Assembly: GCF_020297485.1 (NCBI RefSeq)
Contig: NZ_JAIWZC010000001.1
Location: forward strand, 3,224,001-3,288,000
Source: Enterocloster clostridioformis
GTDB lineage: Bacteria; Bacillota; Clostridia; Lachnospirales; Lachnospiraceae
Reading direction: 5' to 3'
Length of the DNA stretch: 64,000 bases
The translations under genes were made by a program, and so were the position numbers. The notes beneath the pieces were generated by a model. That model made no database searches. It saw nothing but the letters and a program-made list of their open reading frames with translations, and was not told the origin of the DNA. Shown here piece by piece: positions 35,101 to 43,577 of the stretch. Position 1 is the stretch's first letter; each line of letters opens with the position of its first letter.

Positions 35101-35814
35101 TTTTTTTAATTTTGATGTTATACCTTTTACATATAGATTCTTTTCACTACCATCAAAGTACTTAAATGGTTGCGTCCCTACTATACTATTTTTTTGTACT
35201 GTTATTTGTATCCTATTTAAACTATCACTTCCCATAGTATTTTGTTGCATATGTTGCTCATGTTCATGTAAAGCACGAATAATATTCTGTTCACTTTTTT
35301 GTACGTCAGCTTTTGATGCCATAGATGCTTTTACACTATTAAACTCACTTTTCATATCCTGGTGCAATAGATTTGCTAAGGCTATACTCTCTGAACCCAG
35401 AAAAGAATGCGAAATAAAATTACAGATATCTTCAATTTTACTATAAAATTCACGAATATCTGCATTTTCCATAACGCCAATTGTTTTTCCACGCTCTTTC
35501 AGATATTCTGCTGTATTTTGACATAGTTTATAAATTAATTCATCAGATGTCATTTTAAGTGCACTATCACCCTGAAAGACATACTGAAAGATTTGTTCGA
35601 TTGGTTTCATATTTTTTAAATAGGATTGCATTGCATCTGTATCAAAAATCCTACTTTGTTCTTGCATTCTTGCTAATTCTCTACTGACACTCTGTTTTGC
35701 ATTTTCTTTTATCTGTTTGAGTTTTTTGGATTCTAAATTTATTCCCTTACCAACTACATCATATATGATAGAAGAAAATATATTAATAACTACAGAAACA
35801 ATTAATCCATTCAT
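32164..35814 (-). CDS. STAND-type NTPase, candidate antiviral sensor
   Basis: 1,216 residues. The N-terminal ~20 residues are hydrophobic (IVSVVINIFSSIIYDVVG), followed by a helical segment with a predicted coiled coil to about 200. The NTPase domain has Walker A GKMFTGKT (246-253) and Walker B VLILDG (291-296), then an LKGLDKEEITEIMKKHGAPD-type helical and winged-helix part (about 350-480). The remaining ~700 residues are all-helical, with TPR-like spacing, and would serve as a sensor. This order (effector, STAND NTPase, repeats) matches antiviral Avs/NLR-like proteins. The effector is not a known nuclease or TIR by eye and may act at the membrane. ATG 35814 has GGAGGAAATAAT upstream. Confidence 0.75.
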   Translation of the reverse strand: MNGLIVSVVINIFSSIIYDVVGKGINLESKKLKQIKENAKQSVSRELARMQEQSRIFDTDAMQSYLKNMKPIEQIFQYVFQGDSALKMTSDELIYKLCQNTAEYLKERGKTIGVMENADIREFYSKIEDICNFISHSFLGSESIALANLLHQDMKSEFNSVKASMASKADVQKSEQNIIRALHEHEQHMQQNTMGSDSLNRIQITVQKNSIVGTQPFKYFDGSEKNLYVKGITSKLKKYAWIHIYGKMFTGKTQTLIRIAEKLSTYLWITVKEKEFININVQELNLQDGSVLILDGIPNIANIEVKDKCLQILKECKKVNCKLISSGYENLEDYIRGYINKEEIISIELKGLDKEEITEIMKKHGAPDNLLKTRGYESFIEVCGSLPPVVMEVVYRMERNGWKIDDEVFLTVISRKTVSIEEQMKLMFIEAIDDEQTRRLYYRMLYINRRVNKAWVAQIASIPEEVEDSDKCLEKLKNRWIYLEGDDYYCSNNILESYAEEQLQIEEKNSIDQYMIQNLKKQVLEPLDISNLISYFYRLEDFDSMGWFCIQLMEEMIEQEVKNYSIQVESFWKETPLPEKMSLFMKCLLRVVQLYFIVWKTDGEVADLNDRLEKIWKYAQEDNKVWTVIILFGIKLAMINLNISLIFFENYMKQCKGNNIYDDEIFQLNQEQIENLIPDSLMNKSAFSVYNEMLMLNIDSIEQLESYFKISEQYFSNKQWMELEQIENIDALFQCMLEKVRKSCKDQKRFINQLDCFFKRIKVDSYPTLWKSILHSNMYCLHVSQDYEGVKKLYYSKKYIIESNPVFFAEIIDEMARIAHDNKDEKLERKAFQWEMKLLPQVVMNVTGPIMIDSCLMYLNILDADDVSEIQQVYECMLLIAAKIQPQEEYPLIKEKMEAEYWMKLYTIGLIELYIKEFLEFIKRLICQYDVEDSIPLDCILTKMMHALGYIYGDLLNNRVPDKLADGSDYSRPKLRMFWNDVKENEIIPYWNPEKRELLCLLCAKFADKYRLSALGMDFFHMMTRKRDFWSKNMEYMYRIDSYLQFKFLENHELDKLIYILGNEHEKQERPEAETRGEFFWIVRELMIFSIHIYEVYKKNIDTAVAFCQQISDEIREDFYDEVGKSYYYEYKKILGIIINEDTDFALLKHTFYLVQEKNNLAYMDSVVLPLLLLQAPEKQIDMLRKNTVKAIRNLKFDDFVIDEKIKIIEQGSLQK

Positions 35815-35875
35815 ATTATTATTTCCTCCTAATATCTATTAATCAATTTTATGCACCTACTTTATAGAACCAAGC

Positions 35876-37378
35876 CTATTTTCGACATAATTCCACGCAG
35901 ACTTCACAGTGCACCGTCCCCGGAAACATATCACAACACCTCCCCCTCTCCACCACATACCCCCCATCTGCCAAATACCTCAAATCCCTGGCCAGCGTAG
36001 CCGAGTCGCAGCTGACATAAACCACCCGTTCCGGTCTCATTTTAAGTATGGTATCCAGACAAACCGCATCGCATCCTTTTCTTGGTGGGTCCACCACAAT
36101 CACGTCCGCCTGGACATGATTCTTTTCAAACTGTTCCGGCAGTACTTCCTCGGCCTTTCCCACAAAAAACTCTGCATTATCAATACCGTTTATCTCTGCA
36201 TTTCTCCTGGCATCCTCTATGGCCTGGGGTACAATCTCCACGCCATATACTTTCTTAGCCTTCTGTGCCAGGAATAATGAAATAGTGCCGATTCCGCAAT
36301 ACAAATCCCAAACAATCTCATTCCCCGTAAGTCCGGCATACTCCAGCGCTGTCCCATAAAGCCGTTCTGTCTGAACAGGATTCACCTGATAAAATGAAAG
36401 TGGCGATATCTGATATTTCACATTTCCAATATAATCTGTTATAAATCCAGGGCCATATAGATTCACAATCTCCTTCCCCATAATTACATTCGTTCTTTCC
36501 TGATTCACGCTATAAGAAATACTGGCCATACCTTTAATTCCATTCCTGTTTACATGCCTGTTTGATATATACCCTTTTGCTTCATTCTCACTTGTCTCCT
36601 GCTCTTTTACTTCCAGCCCCTTTGTTCCCTGCTCACTTACTCCCTGTCCCTTTCTATCCTTCCCATCCCCACCGGTCAGCATCTCCACCAAACGCTCCTT
36701 TCCGGGAAGCTTTTTACCATTTATCACCAGACATACCATTATTTCACCTGTCTTAAATCCCTTCCGAATCAGGACATGCCTCACCAATCCCTTATGTGAA
36801 ATCTCATCATAGGGCTCAATCTTCATTTCCCTCATAAACTGCTTTACAATATCCAGAATCTCCCTGTTTTCCTCAACTCCCAGCAGGCAGTCCTCTGCTT
36901 CAACAATGGCATGTGTCCGCCCTGCATAGAATCCGGCAATTACATTTCCGTCCTTATCCTTTCCAAAGGGGAACTGGGCCTTGTTCCTGTATCTCCAGGG
37001 CTCCTCCATCCCCATGATAGGAAGCATATGAATCTCATCCTCAGCAAATTTGCCTATACGAACCAGATTATTCATCACCTTCCGCTCTTTAAATTTCAGC
37101 TGTTCTTCATAACTCATGGCCTGAAGCTGACAGCCACCACATTGCCTTGCTACCGGACATGACGGAATGACACGGGAAACTGACGGTTCCAGAACTTCCA
37201 TGAGCCTGGCAAATCCATATGATTTCTTTATCTTCATGGCCTTTGCCCGCACCACATCGCCAATCACCGCATCCTTGACAAACCAGATGTAGCCATCCAC
37301 TTTTCCCACGCCTGCTCCGTCCTCATTCATATCCTCTATTGTCACAATAAATTCCTGATTCTTTTCCATACAATTCAC
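35876..37378 (-). CDS. rlmD: 23S rRNA (uracil-C5) methyltransferase, RlmD/RumA type
   Basis: 500 residues. It starts with a TRAM domain (about 8-65). The iron-sulfur cysteines lie in CPVARQCGGCQLQ. The SAM-binding methyltransferase domain has WDLYCGIGTISLFLA and VIVVDPPRKGCD, and the catalytic cysteine is in VYVSCDSATLARDL. Family members are about 450 residues. The extra length comes from a charged, low-complexity insert (about 235-290, rich in K, E, G, Q) between the central domain and the methyltransferase fold. It is the first core gene beyond the defence island. Confidence 0.92.
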   Translation of the reverse strand: MNCMEKNQEFIVTIEDMNEDGAGVGKVDGYIWFVKDAVIGDVVRAKAMKIKKSYGFARLMEVLEPSVSRVIPSCPVARQCGGCQLQAMSYEEQLKFKERKVMNNLVRIGKFAEDEIHMLPIMGMEEPWRYRNKAQFPFGKDKDGNVIAGFYAGRTHAIVEAEDCLLGVEENREILDIVKQFMREMKIEPYDEISHKGLVRHVLIRKGFKTGEIMVCLVINGKKLPGKERLVEMLTGGDGKDRKGQGVSEQGTKGLEVKEQETSENEAKGYISNRHVNRNGIKGMASISYSVNQERTNVIMGKEIVNLYGPGFITDYIGNVKYQISPLSFYQVNPVQTERLYGTALEYAGLTGNEIVWDLYCGIGTISLFLAQKAKKVYGVEIVPQAIEDARRNAEINGIDNAEFFVGKAEEVLPEQFEKNHVQADVIVVDPPRKGCDAVCLDTILKMRPERVVYVSCDSATLARDLRYLADGGYVVERGRCCDMFPGTVHCEVCVELCRK

Positions 37379-37621
37379 CTATCCTGTCATTCAATTATTA
37401 TTATGAGCGATTATTGCTCTCCATTATTTCATCCTGTTATCTTATCCTGTTATTTCATCCCATCCGCCCACCAACACACTTCTTCCATCCCCGCCCCATT
37501 ATCACAAAAGGCCGAAAACACACTGGTCAAGGACACATCCTGCAATCCCGTACCCAAACTAAATGTTTTCAGCCTTATATATTCGGTCCCGTTATTTCTC
37601 TTTATTATCCAACCTCAACGC

Positions 37622-38572
37622 CTATTCCGTTGTCTTCCTGATATTAGACTCCAGCAGCCGGTTGTACCCCAGCCATCCTTTATTCTCCCCGCCGGACTGC
37701 AGCGCCTCTATCATGGTCTCCATCTTGGCATCTGTGTTATCGGCAAAGTTAAGGGCCAATGCCTCCAAAAGCGCCGGCTTCTTGGGTGAGCCGTACTCTA
37801 ATTCCCCGTGATGGGCCAGAATACAGTGTTTAAGCTCTGTAGCCAGCTTCTCCGGAAATCCCGGTATAGAGCGGATACTTTCACCCACCATCTCAGTACC
37901 GATGATAATATGGCCCAGAAGCTGTCCATCGTCAGTATAATCATTCTCCGGAAAGCGTGAAAGTTCCCTGGTCTTACCAATATCGTGGAAGATAGCAGCT
38001 GTCAGCAGCAAATCACGATTAATCATCGGGTAATATCCGGCATAGTAATCACACAGCTTTGTCACGCTGAGCGTGTGTTCCAACAGGCCGCCCACGAATC
38101 CGTGATGCACGGTCTTGGCTGCGGAATGGAACTGGAACGCTTTCGCAAAAGCCGCGTTCTCCACAAAATAGCCGCACAGCAGCTTCTGAAGATAGGGATT
38201 CTTCACACTTCTTATGTATCCCAGCAGCTCCTCATACATTTTCTTTATATCCTTCTTTGACATCGGCAGGTAATCCGCCTCCACATACTCTCCCTCCTGG
38301 GCCCTGCGAATCCGGCGCACATTCAGCTGGAAGGAGTTCTGGAACAGAGTCACATCCGCCTCTACACGAACGTAATCCATGGTCTCAAATTCCCCGACTC
38401 CCGGAGAACCCAAATCCCATATCTTGGCGTCAATGGTACCTGTCTTGTCCTGCATTACCAGATTGCCGTATTCCTTGCCATTCTTCGTGAGGGCAATCTG
38501 CTTGTTCTTGCACAGGTACACATCTGCAATGTGCATACCTTCCCTGAAGGTGCCGATATATCTCATGTTCAA
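37622..38572 (-). CDS. yhaM: 3'-5' exoribonuclease YhaM-like (OB fold + HD)
   Basis: 316 residues. The N-terminal OB fold (about 10-95, KTGTIDAKIWDLG, DVTLFQNSFQLNVRRI) binds nucleic acid. The HD domain carries HHGFVGGLLEHTLSV and AAIFHDIGKTRELS, with the metal-binding HD pair at the latter. Length and order match YhaM of Bacillus, which acts in RNA turnover and DNA replication. ATG 38572 or 38566 could start it. The 243 bp between it and rlmD contain no gene. Confidence 0.9.
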   Translation of the reverse strand: MNMRYIGTFREGMHIADVYLCKNKQIALTKNGKEYGNLVMQDKTGTIDAKIWDLGSPGVGEFETMDYVRVEADVTLFQNSFQLNVRRIRRAQEGEYVEADYLPMSKKDIKKMYEELLGYIRSVKNPYLQKLLCGYFVENAAFAKAFQFHSAAKTVHHGFVGGLLEHTLSVTKLCDYYAGYYPMINRDLLLTAAIFHDIGKTRELSRFPENDYTDDGQLLGHIIIGTEMVGESIRSIPGFPEKLATELKHCILAHHGELEYGSPKKPALLEALALNFADNTDAKMETMIEALQSGGENKGWLGYNRLLESNIRKTTE

Positions 38573-38870
38573 TTTTCCTCTTCTTTCTATATTTATAAAC
38601 CTATTTTATAAACCTACTTTAAAAACCTAATTATTACCCTATCTATACGCCTGGCAGTCCATACCGCCATCCATACCGCTATCTGTCATCCGTCCAACGC
38701 ATTCCACTCCCTGACAGCAACGCAGCCAGGCGGTTAACACTGCCTGGCCCCTCTGCCTGACTTCTTACGCTGCCTGACGTAAACTGCCGCCTGTCCACAG
38801 CCGCCGCCGGGTACCAAACTCTCCGGCTATCATCTTTCCCCGGTTCCAGTTCCTTCCAAAACCCCAGCCG
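38573..38870. other. Intergenic gap upstream of yhaM
   Basis: About 300 bp without a gene. It contains short direct repeats around ATAAACCTA (38595-38635). A hairpin (GCCAGGC...GCCTGGC on the minus strand, about 38728-38751) could end HtrA-like gene transcription, but no T tract follows. Confidence 0.3.
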
Positions 38871-40211
38871 CTACCTGGCTCCAACCGTCACTGAAAACTC
38901 AATTTCCTTATATTCATCCTTACCGTTTCTCAGGACCGCCACCTTAATCTTATCTCCTGCGTGCAAGCTTTCCACCTGGTTCTGGAAATCCTTCAGGCTT
39001 CCCACCTTCTCGCCGTTCATCCATGTGATGATATCCCCTGGCTGTATGCCTGCGTTATATGCGGGGCCGTCTGTCACTGCCGCTATCACATAGATACCGG
39101 AAGGCATTCCGCTGTCCGCCATGGCCTGGCTTACTTCCTGTCCCTTAATGCCGAAATACGGAGCCGGAATACCGTTGCTCATCATCTCCAATATGCCTTT
39201 ATAATCAGATATGGCCACCACCGTGGTCATCCTGCACACGCCATCCTCGTCGTACTTGTCCGTGACCCATCCGATGAGCTCACCCGAAGTGTTCAGCAGA
39301 AATGTCCCCGCCTCCGCGTCTCCGCTGGCGCTGGTATAGAACACCCTGGAGCTGCCGTCCACCGTATGGACATTGCGCGCCACATAGGATATATTTCCAT
39401 AATCGCTGGAGTGGACAATACCTGCCGGCGCGCCGATGGCCACCACCATGTCGCCCTGCTTTACCCCGTAAGAGTTGCCCAGATTGATGGCCTCCACCTT
39501 CTTAAACTGCTCGCTGTCCATCTGGGCCGCGTCCACGCTTACCACGGACAGTCCCATAATGGTATCGCTCTGCTTCACTATTCCGGCCATCATGGTTCCG
39601 TCCGGGAACGCCACCTCAATGGAATCAGCTGCCTCCACGGCCTTGTCCGGCGTGAGAACCAGAATCTCAGTGCGGGTCCTGGCTATGACCACTCCGGAGA
39701 ACTGTCCTGATGTCTCGATGGGATTGTCAAACCAGTCTTTTTCATGCTGAATGGAATGGACCACCACCAGACTGTCATCCGCGTCACTGGCAATGGTGCG
39801 CAGGTTGCTGTACAGTTTATTCAAATCATCAATGGAATAACGGTATTTCTCCATCTCGGAGCGTACCATCTCATCCACTGCCTCGGTCATGGCCGGTTCT
39901 GTGGGCTCAGTCTCCATCACCACAGGTGCCGTGGTTTCCGGTTCATCCTTTGGTATGGTAATCTGGCTGCTCTCCTCAGGAGTCTCCTGACCTAAAATTC
40001 TCTCAGCCACAGGTCTGCTCACAACAAAACAAATGGCCGACAACACGCCAAACAGAACGGCACAAAAAATGGTCAACAGGATTTTCCGGGCAATCTGCCG
40101 TCTGGTCATGGGCTGCCGGATAATCTTCTCATTAATAAAACGATGAGACTTGTCCGGAGTCTGCTCCTGCCGGTCTAAATCTCTATGCTGGTCAGCACGT
40201 TTATCCGCCAT
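38871..40211 (-). CDS. HtrA-like membrane protein, protease residues lost, with PDZ domain
   Basis: 446 residues. A cytosolic N-terminus, one membrane segment (about 43-65) and a long acidic linker lead into a chymotrypsin-like fold (about 155-340) and a PDZ domain (about 345-435: YFGIKGQE, GPAYNAGIQPGDIITWMNGE). The HtrA catalytic triad is not recognisable. The His segment reads EILVLTPDKAVEA rather than LTNxHV, the Asp segment reads MGLSVVSVD, and the nucleophile loop reads GDAEAGTFLLN instead of GNSGGPL. It probably acts as a scaffold or sensor in the cell envelope. It is divergent from mutS2, 180 bp away. Confidence 0.85.
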   Translation of the reverse strand: MADKRADQHRDLDRQEQTPDKSHRFINEKIIRQPMTRRQIARKILLTIFCAVLFGVLSAICFVVSRPVAERILGQETPEESSQITIPKDEPETTAPVVMETEPTEPAMTEAVDEMVRSEMEKYRYSIDDLNKLYSNLRTIASDADDSLVVVHSIQHEKDWFDNPIETSGQFSGVVIARTRTEILVLTPDKAVEAADSIEVAFPDGTMMAGIVKQSDTIMGLSVVSVDAAQMDSEQFKKVEAINLGNSYGVKQGDMVVAIGAPAGIVHSSDYGNISYVARNVHTVDGSSRVFYTSASGDAEAGTFLLNTSGELIGWVTDKYDEDGVCRMTTVVAISDYKGILEMMSNGIPAPYFGIKGQEVSQAMADSGMPSGIYVIAAVTDGPAYNAGIQPGDIITWMNGEKVGSLKDFQNQVESLHAGDKIKVAVLRNGKDEYKEIEFSVTVGAR

Positions 40212-40322
40212 AGTACTCCTCCTTGCGAAGACTCTTATCCTCTATTATACGTTTCTTCCCAGTATTATGCAAGATTTTATATATGAAAAGATAGTAAAAA
40301 AGATAGTAAATATCGATTTTTA

Positions 40323-40331
40323 TGGTATAAT
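40323..40331 (+). promoter_or_regulatory. Extended -10 promoter of mutS2
   Basis: TGGTATAAT at 40323-40331 is an extended -10 box, about 60-70 bp ahead of the preferred mutS2 start. No strong -35 is visible, which is normal for extended -10 promoters. Confidence 0.5.
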
Positions 40332-40400
40332 TTAAATGTCGGCTTTTGGGAAAAAGTCCTTTTAAATCCAGCATTTTTACGGAAATCACAGGTGAAATCA

Positions 40401-42839
40401 ATGAATCAGAAAGCGTTAAAAACTTTAGAATATGATAAAATCATAAACCAGCTCACAGAATATGCGGCTTCTCCTCTCGGGAAAGCCCTCTGCCAGAGCC
40501 TCTCCCCTTCCTCTGATTTGGAAGAGGTGCGCACCTGGCAGGCACAGACTACGGATGCAGTGACACGGATCCGTCTTAAAGGTTCCGTGTCATTTTCAGG
40601 TATCAGGGATATCGGAGATTCCCTGAAGCGCCTGGATATCGGCAGTTCCTTAAGCATACCCGAACTGCTCTCCATAAGCTCTCTCCTGACCGTGGCAGCC
40701 AGAGCCAAGGCCTACGGACGTCATGACGCAGACGAGGACGGAAGGGGAAGCGGCGAATCCCAGGATGACTTCGACTCTCTTGAGCCCCTGTTCGCGGGTC
40801 TGGAGCCCCTGACTCCTCTGAACAACGAAATCAAACGCTGCATCCTCTCTGAGGACGAGGTTGCGGATGATGCCAGTCCGGGATTATCCCATGTGCGCCG
40901 TTCCATGAAGGTGACGGCCGACCGCATCCACACCCAGCTGAACTCCATCCTCAACTCCTGCCGTTCCTATCTTCAGGACGCGGTTATCACCATGAGGGAC
41001 GGGCGTTACTGCCTGCCTGTAAAGTCAGAGTACAAAAACCAGGTATCGGGAATGGTTCACGACCAGTCAGCCACGGGTTCCACCCTTTTCATCGAGCCCA
41101 TGGCCATCATCAGGCTGAACAATGAGATGCGGGAACTGGAGATACAGGAGCAAAAGGAAATTGAAGCGGTTTTGGCCTCCCTGAGCAACCAGGCGGCTCC
41201 CTATACAGAGGAGCTTCGTATGGACATGGAGCTGCTGGCGCAGCTGGACTTTATTTTTGCCAAGGCCGGCCTGGCCCGCCATTATAAATGCAGCGCGCCT
41301 GTGTTCAATGACAAAGGCTATATCCATATCAAGGACGGGCGCCATCCCCTTTTGAACCCCCAGTCCGTTGTCCCTATCAACGTATGGCTGGGCAGGGAGT
41401 TCGACCTGCTGATTGTAACCGGCCCAAATACGGGCGGCAAAACCGTGTCCTTAAAAACAGTGGGCCTGTTTACCCTTATGGGACAGTCCGGGCTTCACAT
41501 CCCTGCGTGGGAGGGGTCGGAGCTGGCTGTGTTTGACCAGGTATTCGCGGACATTGGGGATGAACAGAGCATTGAACAGAGCTTAAGTACCTTTTCCGCC
41601 CATATGACTAATATTGTGCGCATTTTAAATGAAGCCGATTCCCGGTCTCTCTGTCTTTTTGACGAGCTGGGCGCGGGTACGGACCCCACAGAGGGAGCGG
41701 CCCTGGCCATTGCCATCCTTTCCTTCCTGCACAACATGAAGTGCCGCACCATGGCCACCACCCATTACAGCGAACTGAAGGTATTTGCTCTCAGCACGCC
41801 CGGAGTGGAAAACGCATGCTGCGAATTCAATGTGGAAACTCTGCAGCCCACGTACCGGTTACTCATCGGTATTCCCGGCAAGAGCAATGCCTTTGCCATT
41901 TCCCAGAAGCTGGGGCTGCCCGGATATATCATTGACGACGCAAAATCCCATCTGGAGGCCAAGGATGAGTCCTTCGAGGACCTGTTAACCAGTCTGGAAT
42001 CCAGCCGGCTGACCATTGAGAAGGAACAGGCTGAAATCAACGCTTATAAGGATGAGATTGCCTCCTTAAAAACCCGCCTGACCCAGAAGGAAGAGCGTCT
42101 GGACGAGCGCAAGGACAAGATTCTAAAAAATGCCACCGAGGAAGCCCAGCGCATCCTTCGGGAAGCCAAGGAAACAGCGGACCAGACCATAAAGCAGATT
42201 AACAAGCTGGCCGCCAGCTCAGGCGTGGGCAAGGAACTGGAAGCTGAACGTGCCAGACTCAGGGACCAGCTGAAGAAAACAAATGAGAAGCTGGCTGTGA
42301 AACCCAAGGGACCCAGCCAGCCCATTTCACCAAAGAAACTGAAAATAGGAGACGGCGTCAAAGTTCTGTCCATGAACCTTAAAGGCACTGTAAGCACGCT
42401 TCCCAATGCCAGGGGCGATTTATATGTCCAGATGGGTATTCTCCGCTCCCTGGTGAATATCCGTGACTTGGAGCTTCTGAATGAAAAGGACATAAGCGCC
42501 ACACTGGGCGACGGAAGCTCCATAAGCTATGGCGGAAAGACTGCCAGGGGCAAGGGAAGCGGCAGCAGCCAGATTAAGATGTCCAAATCCTCCACCGTGT
42601 CCGCTGAAGTCAACCTCATAGGTATGACAGTGGACGAGGCAGTGCCTGCCATGGAAAAATATCTGGACGACGCCTATCTGGCCCATCTCCAGACAGTGCG
42701 CGTGGTCCATGGCCGGGGAACCGGAGCCCTTAAGAACGCGGTGCACAAGCGCCTGCGTCAGCTCAAATATGTAAAGGAATTCCGTCTGGGCCAGTTTGGT
42801 GAAGGCGATTCAGGCGTAACCGTTGTGACATTTAAGTAG
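40401..42839 (+). CDS. mutS2: MutS2 (RqcU-type) ATPase with Smr domain
   Basis: 812 residues from ATG 40401 (AGGTG 6 bp upstream, family start MNQKALKTLEYDKI). An in-frame GTG at 40392 is less likely because it overlaps that box. Core and clamp domains precede the ATPase with Walker A GPNTGGKTVSLKT and Walker B LFDELGAGTDP. A coiled-coil region follows. The C-terminal Smr domain has EVNLIGMTVDEA and VVHGRGTGALKNAV. Such proteins act on branched DNA or on stalled ribosomes (RqcU). A charged insert near residues 110-130 (DADEDGRGSGESQ) is unusual. It precedes a two-component system by 28 bp. Confidence 0.93.
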   Translation: MNQKALKTLEYDKIINQLTEYAASPLGKALCQSLSPSSDLEEVRTWQAQTTDAVTRIRLKGSVSFSGIRDIGDSLKRLDIGSSLSIPELLSISSLLTVAARAKAYGRHDADEDGRGSGESQDDFDSLEPLFAGLEPLTPLNNEIKRCILSEDEVADDASPGLSHVRRSMKVTADRIHTQLNSILNSCRSYLQDAVITMRDGRYCLPVKSEYKNQVSGMVHDQSATGSTLFIEPMAIIRLNNEMRELEIQEQKEIEAVLASLSNQAAPYTEELRMDMELLAQLDFIFAKAGLARHYKCSAPVFNDKGYIHIKDGRHPLLNPQSVVPINVWLGREFDLLIVTGPNTGGKTVSLKTVGLFTLMGQSGLHIPAWEGSELAVFDQVFADIGDEQSIEQSLSTFSAHMTNIVRILNEADSRSLCLFDELGAGTDPTEGAALAIAILSFLHNMKCRTMATTHYSELKVFALSTPGVENACCEFNVETLQPTYRLLIGIPGKSNAFAISQKLGLPGYIIDDAKSHLEAKDESFEDLLTSLESSRLTIEKEQAEINAYKDEIASLKTRLTQKEERLDERKDKILKNATEEAQRILREAKETADQTIKQINKLAASSGVGKELEAERARLRDQLKKTNEKLAVKPKGPSQPISPKKLKIGDGVKVLSMNLKGTVSTLPNARGDLYVQMGILRSLVNIRDLELLNEKDISATLGDGSSISYGGKTARGKGSGSSQIKMSKSSTVSAEVNLIGMTVDEAVPAMEKYLDDAYLAHLQTVRVVHGRGTGALKNAVHKRLRQLKYVKEFRLGQFGEGDSGVTVVTFK

Positions 42840-42866
42840 AAATCAGCAGCAAGGAGGAACTATAGC

Positions 42867-43577
42867 ATGGCAGAGAAGCAGAGGATTCTGATTGTGGATG
42901 ATGATGCAAATATTGCAGAATTAATCTCCCTCTACCTGATGAAAGAGTGTTATGAGACAATGATTGTGGGGGACGGCGAGGAAGCCCTTAAGGTATTTCC
43001 GGAATTCAAGCCCAACCTGGTACTGCTGGACCTGATGCTTCCCGGTATAGACGGTTATCAGGTCTGCAGGGAGCTGCGCGCTTCCTCCCAGGTACCGGTC
43101 ATAATGTTGTCCGCTAAGGGAGAGATTTTCGACAAGGTACTGGGACTGGAGCTGGGGGCTGATGATTATATGATAAAACCCTTTGATTCCAAGGAACTGG
43201 TAGCCCGCGTCAAGGCAGTGCTGCGCCGTTACCAGGCAGCCCCGGCCCCGGCTCCATCGTCCACCGAGCAGCAGGGCGAATACGTGGAGTACCCGGACCT
43301 GATTGTGAACCTTACCAATTATTCCGTAATCTATATGGGCCACTCCGTGGAAATGCCGCCAAAGGAGCTGGAGCTTCTGTATTTTCTGGCGGCTTCCCCC
43401 AACCAGGTATTTACCAGGGAACAGCTTCTGGACCATATCTGGGGCTATGAATACATTGGGGATACACGCACCGTGGATGTACATATCAAGCGTCTGCGGG
43501 AAAAGATAAAGGATCACAACAGCTGGGCCATCACCACGGTCTGGGGAATAGGCTATAAATTCGAGGTGAAACGATGA
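42867..43577 (+). CDS. OmpR/PhoB-family response regulator
   Basis: 236 residues. The receiver domain has the acidic pocket at D11-D12, the phospho-acceptor D55 (LVLLDLMLPGIDGY) and K104 (MIKPF). The C-terminal winged helix ends with TVDVHIKRLREKIKDHNS and TVWGIGYKFEV, typical of OmpR/PhoB. It overlaps the histidine kinase gene by 4 bp (ATGA), so the pair is cotranslated. Target genes are unknown; the downstream secreted protein is a candidate. Confidence 0.92.
   Translation: MAEKQRILIVDDDANIAELISLYLMKECYETMIVGDGEEALKVFPEFKPNLVLLDLMLPGIDGYQVCRELRASSQVPVIMLSAKGEIFDKVLGLELGADDYMIKPFDSKELVARVKAVLRRYQAAPAPAPSSTEQQGEYVEYPDLIVNLTNYSVIYMGHSVEMPPKELELLYFLAASPNQVFTREQLLDHIWGYEYIGDTRTVDVHIKRLREKIKDHNSWAITTVWGIGYKFEVKR

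Noticed and set aside
13500-36000. Integron or prophage carrying the defence island
   Set aside because: No integrase, recombinase, phage structural gene or attC-type stem was recognised, so the cassette idea is left as a hypothesis.
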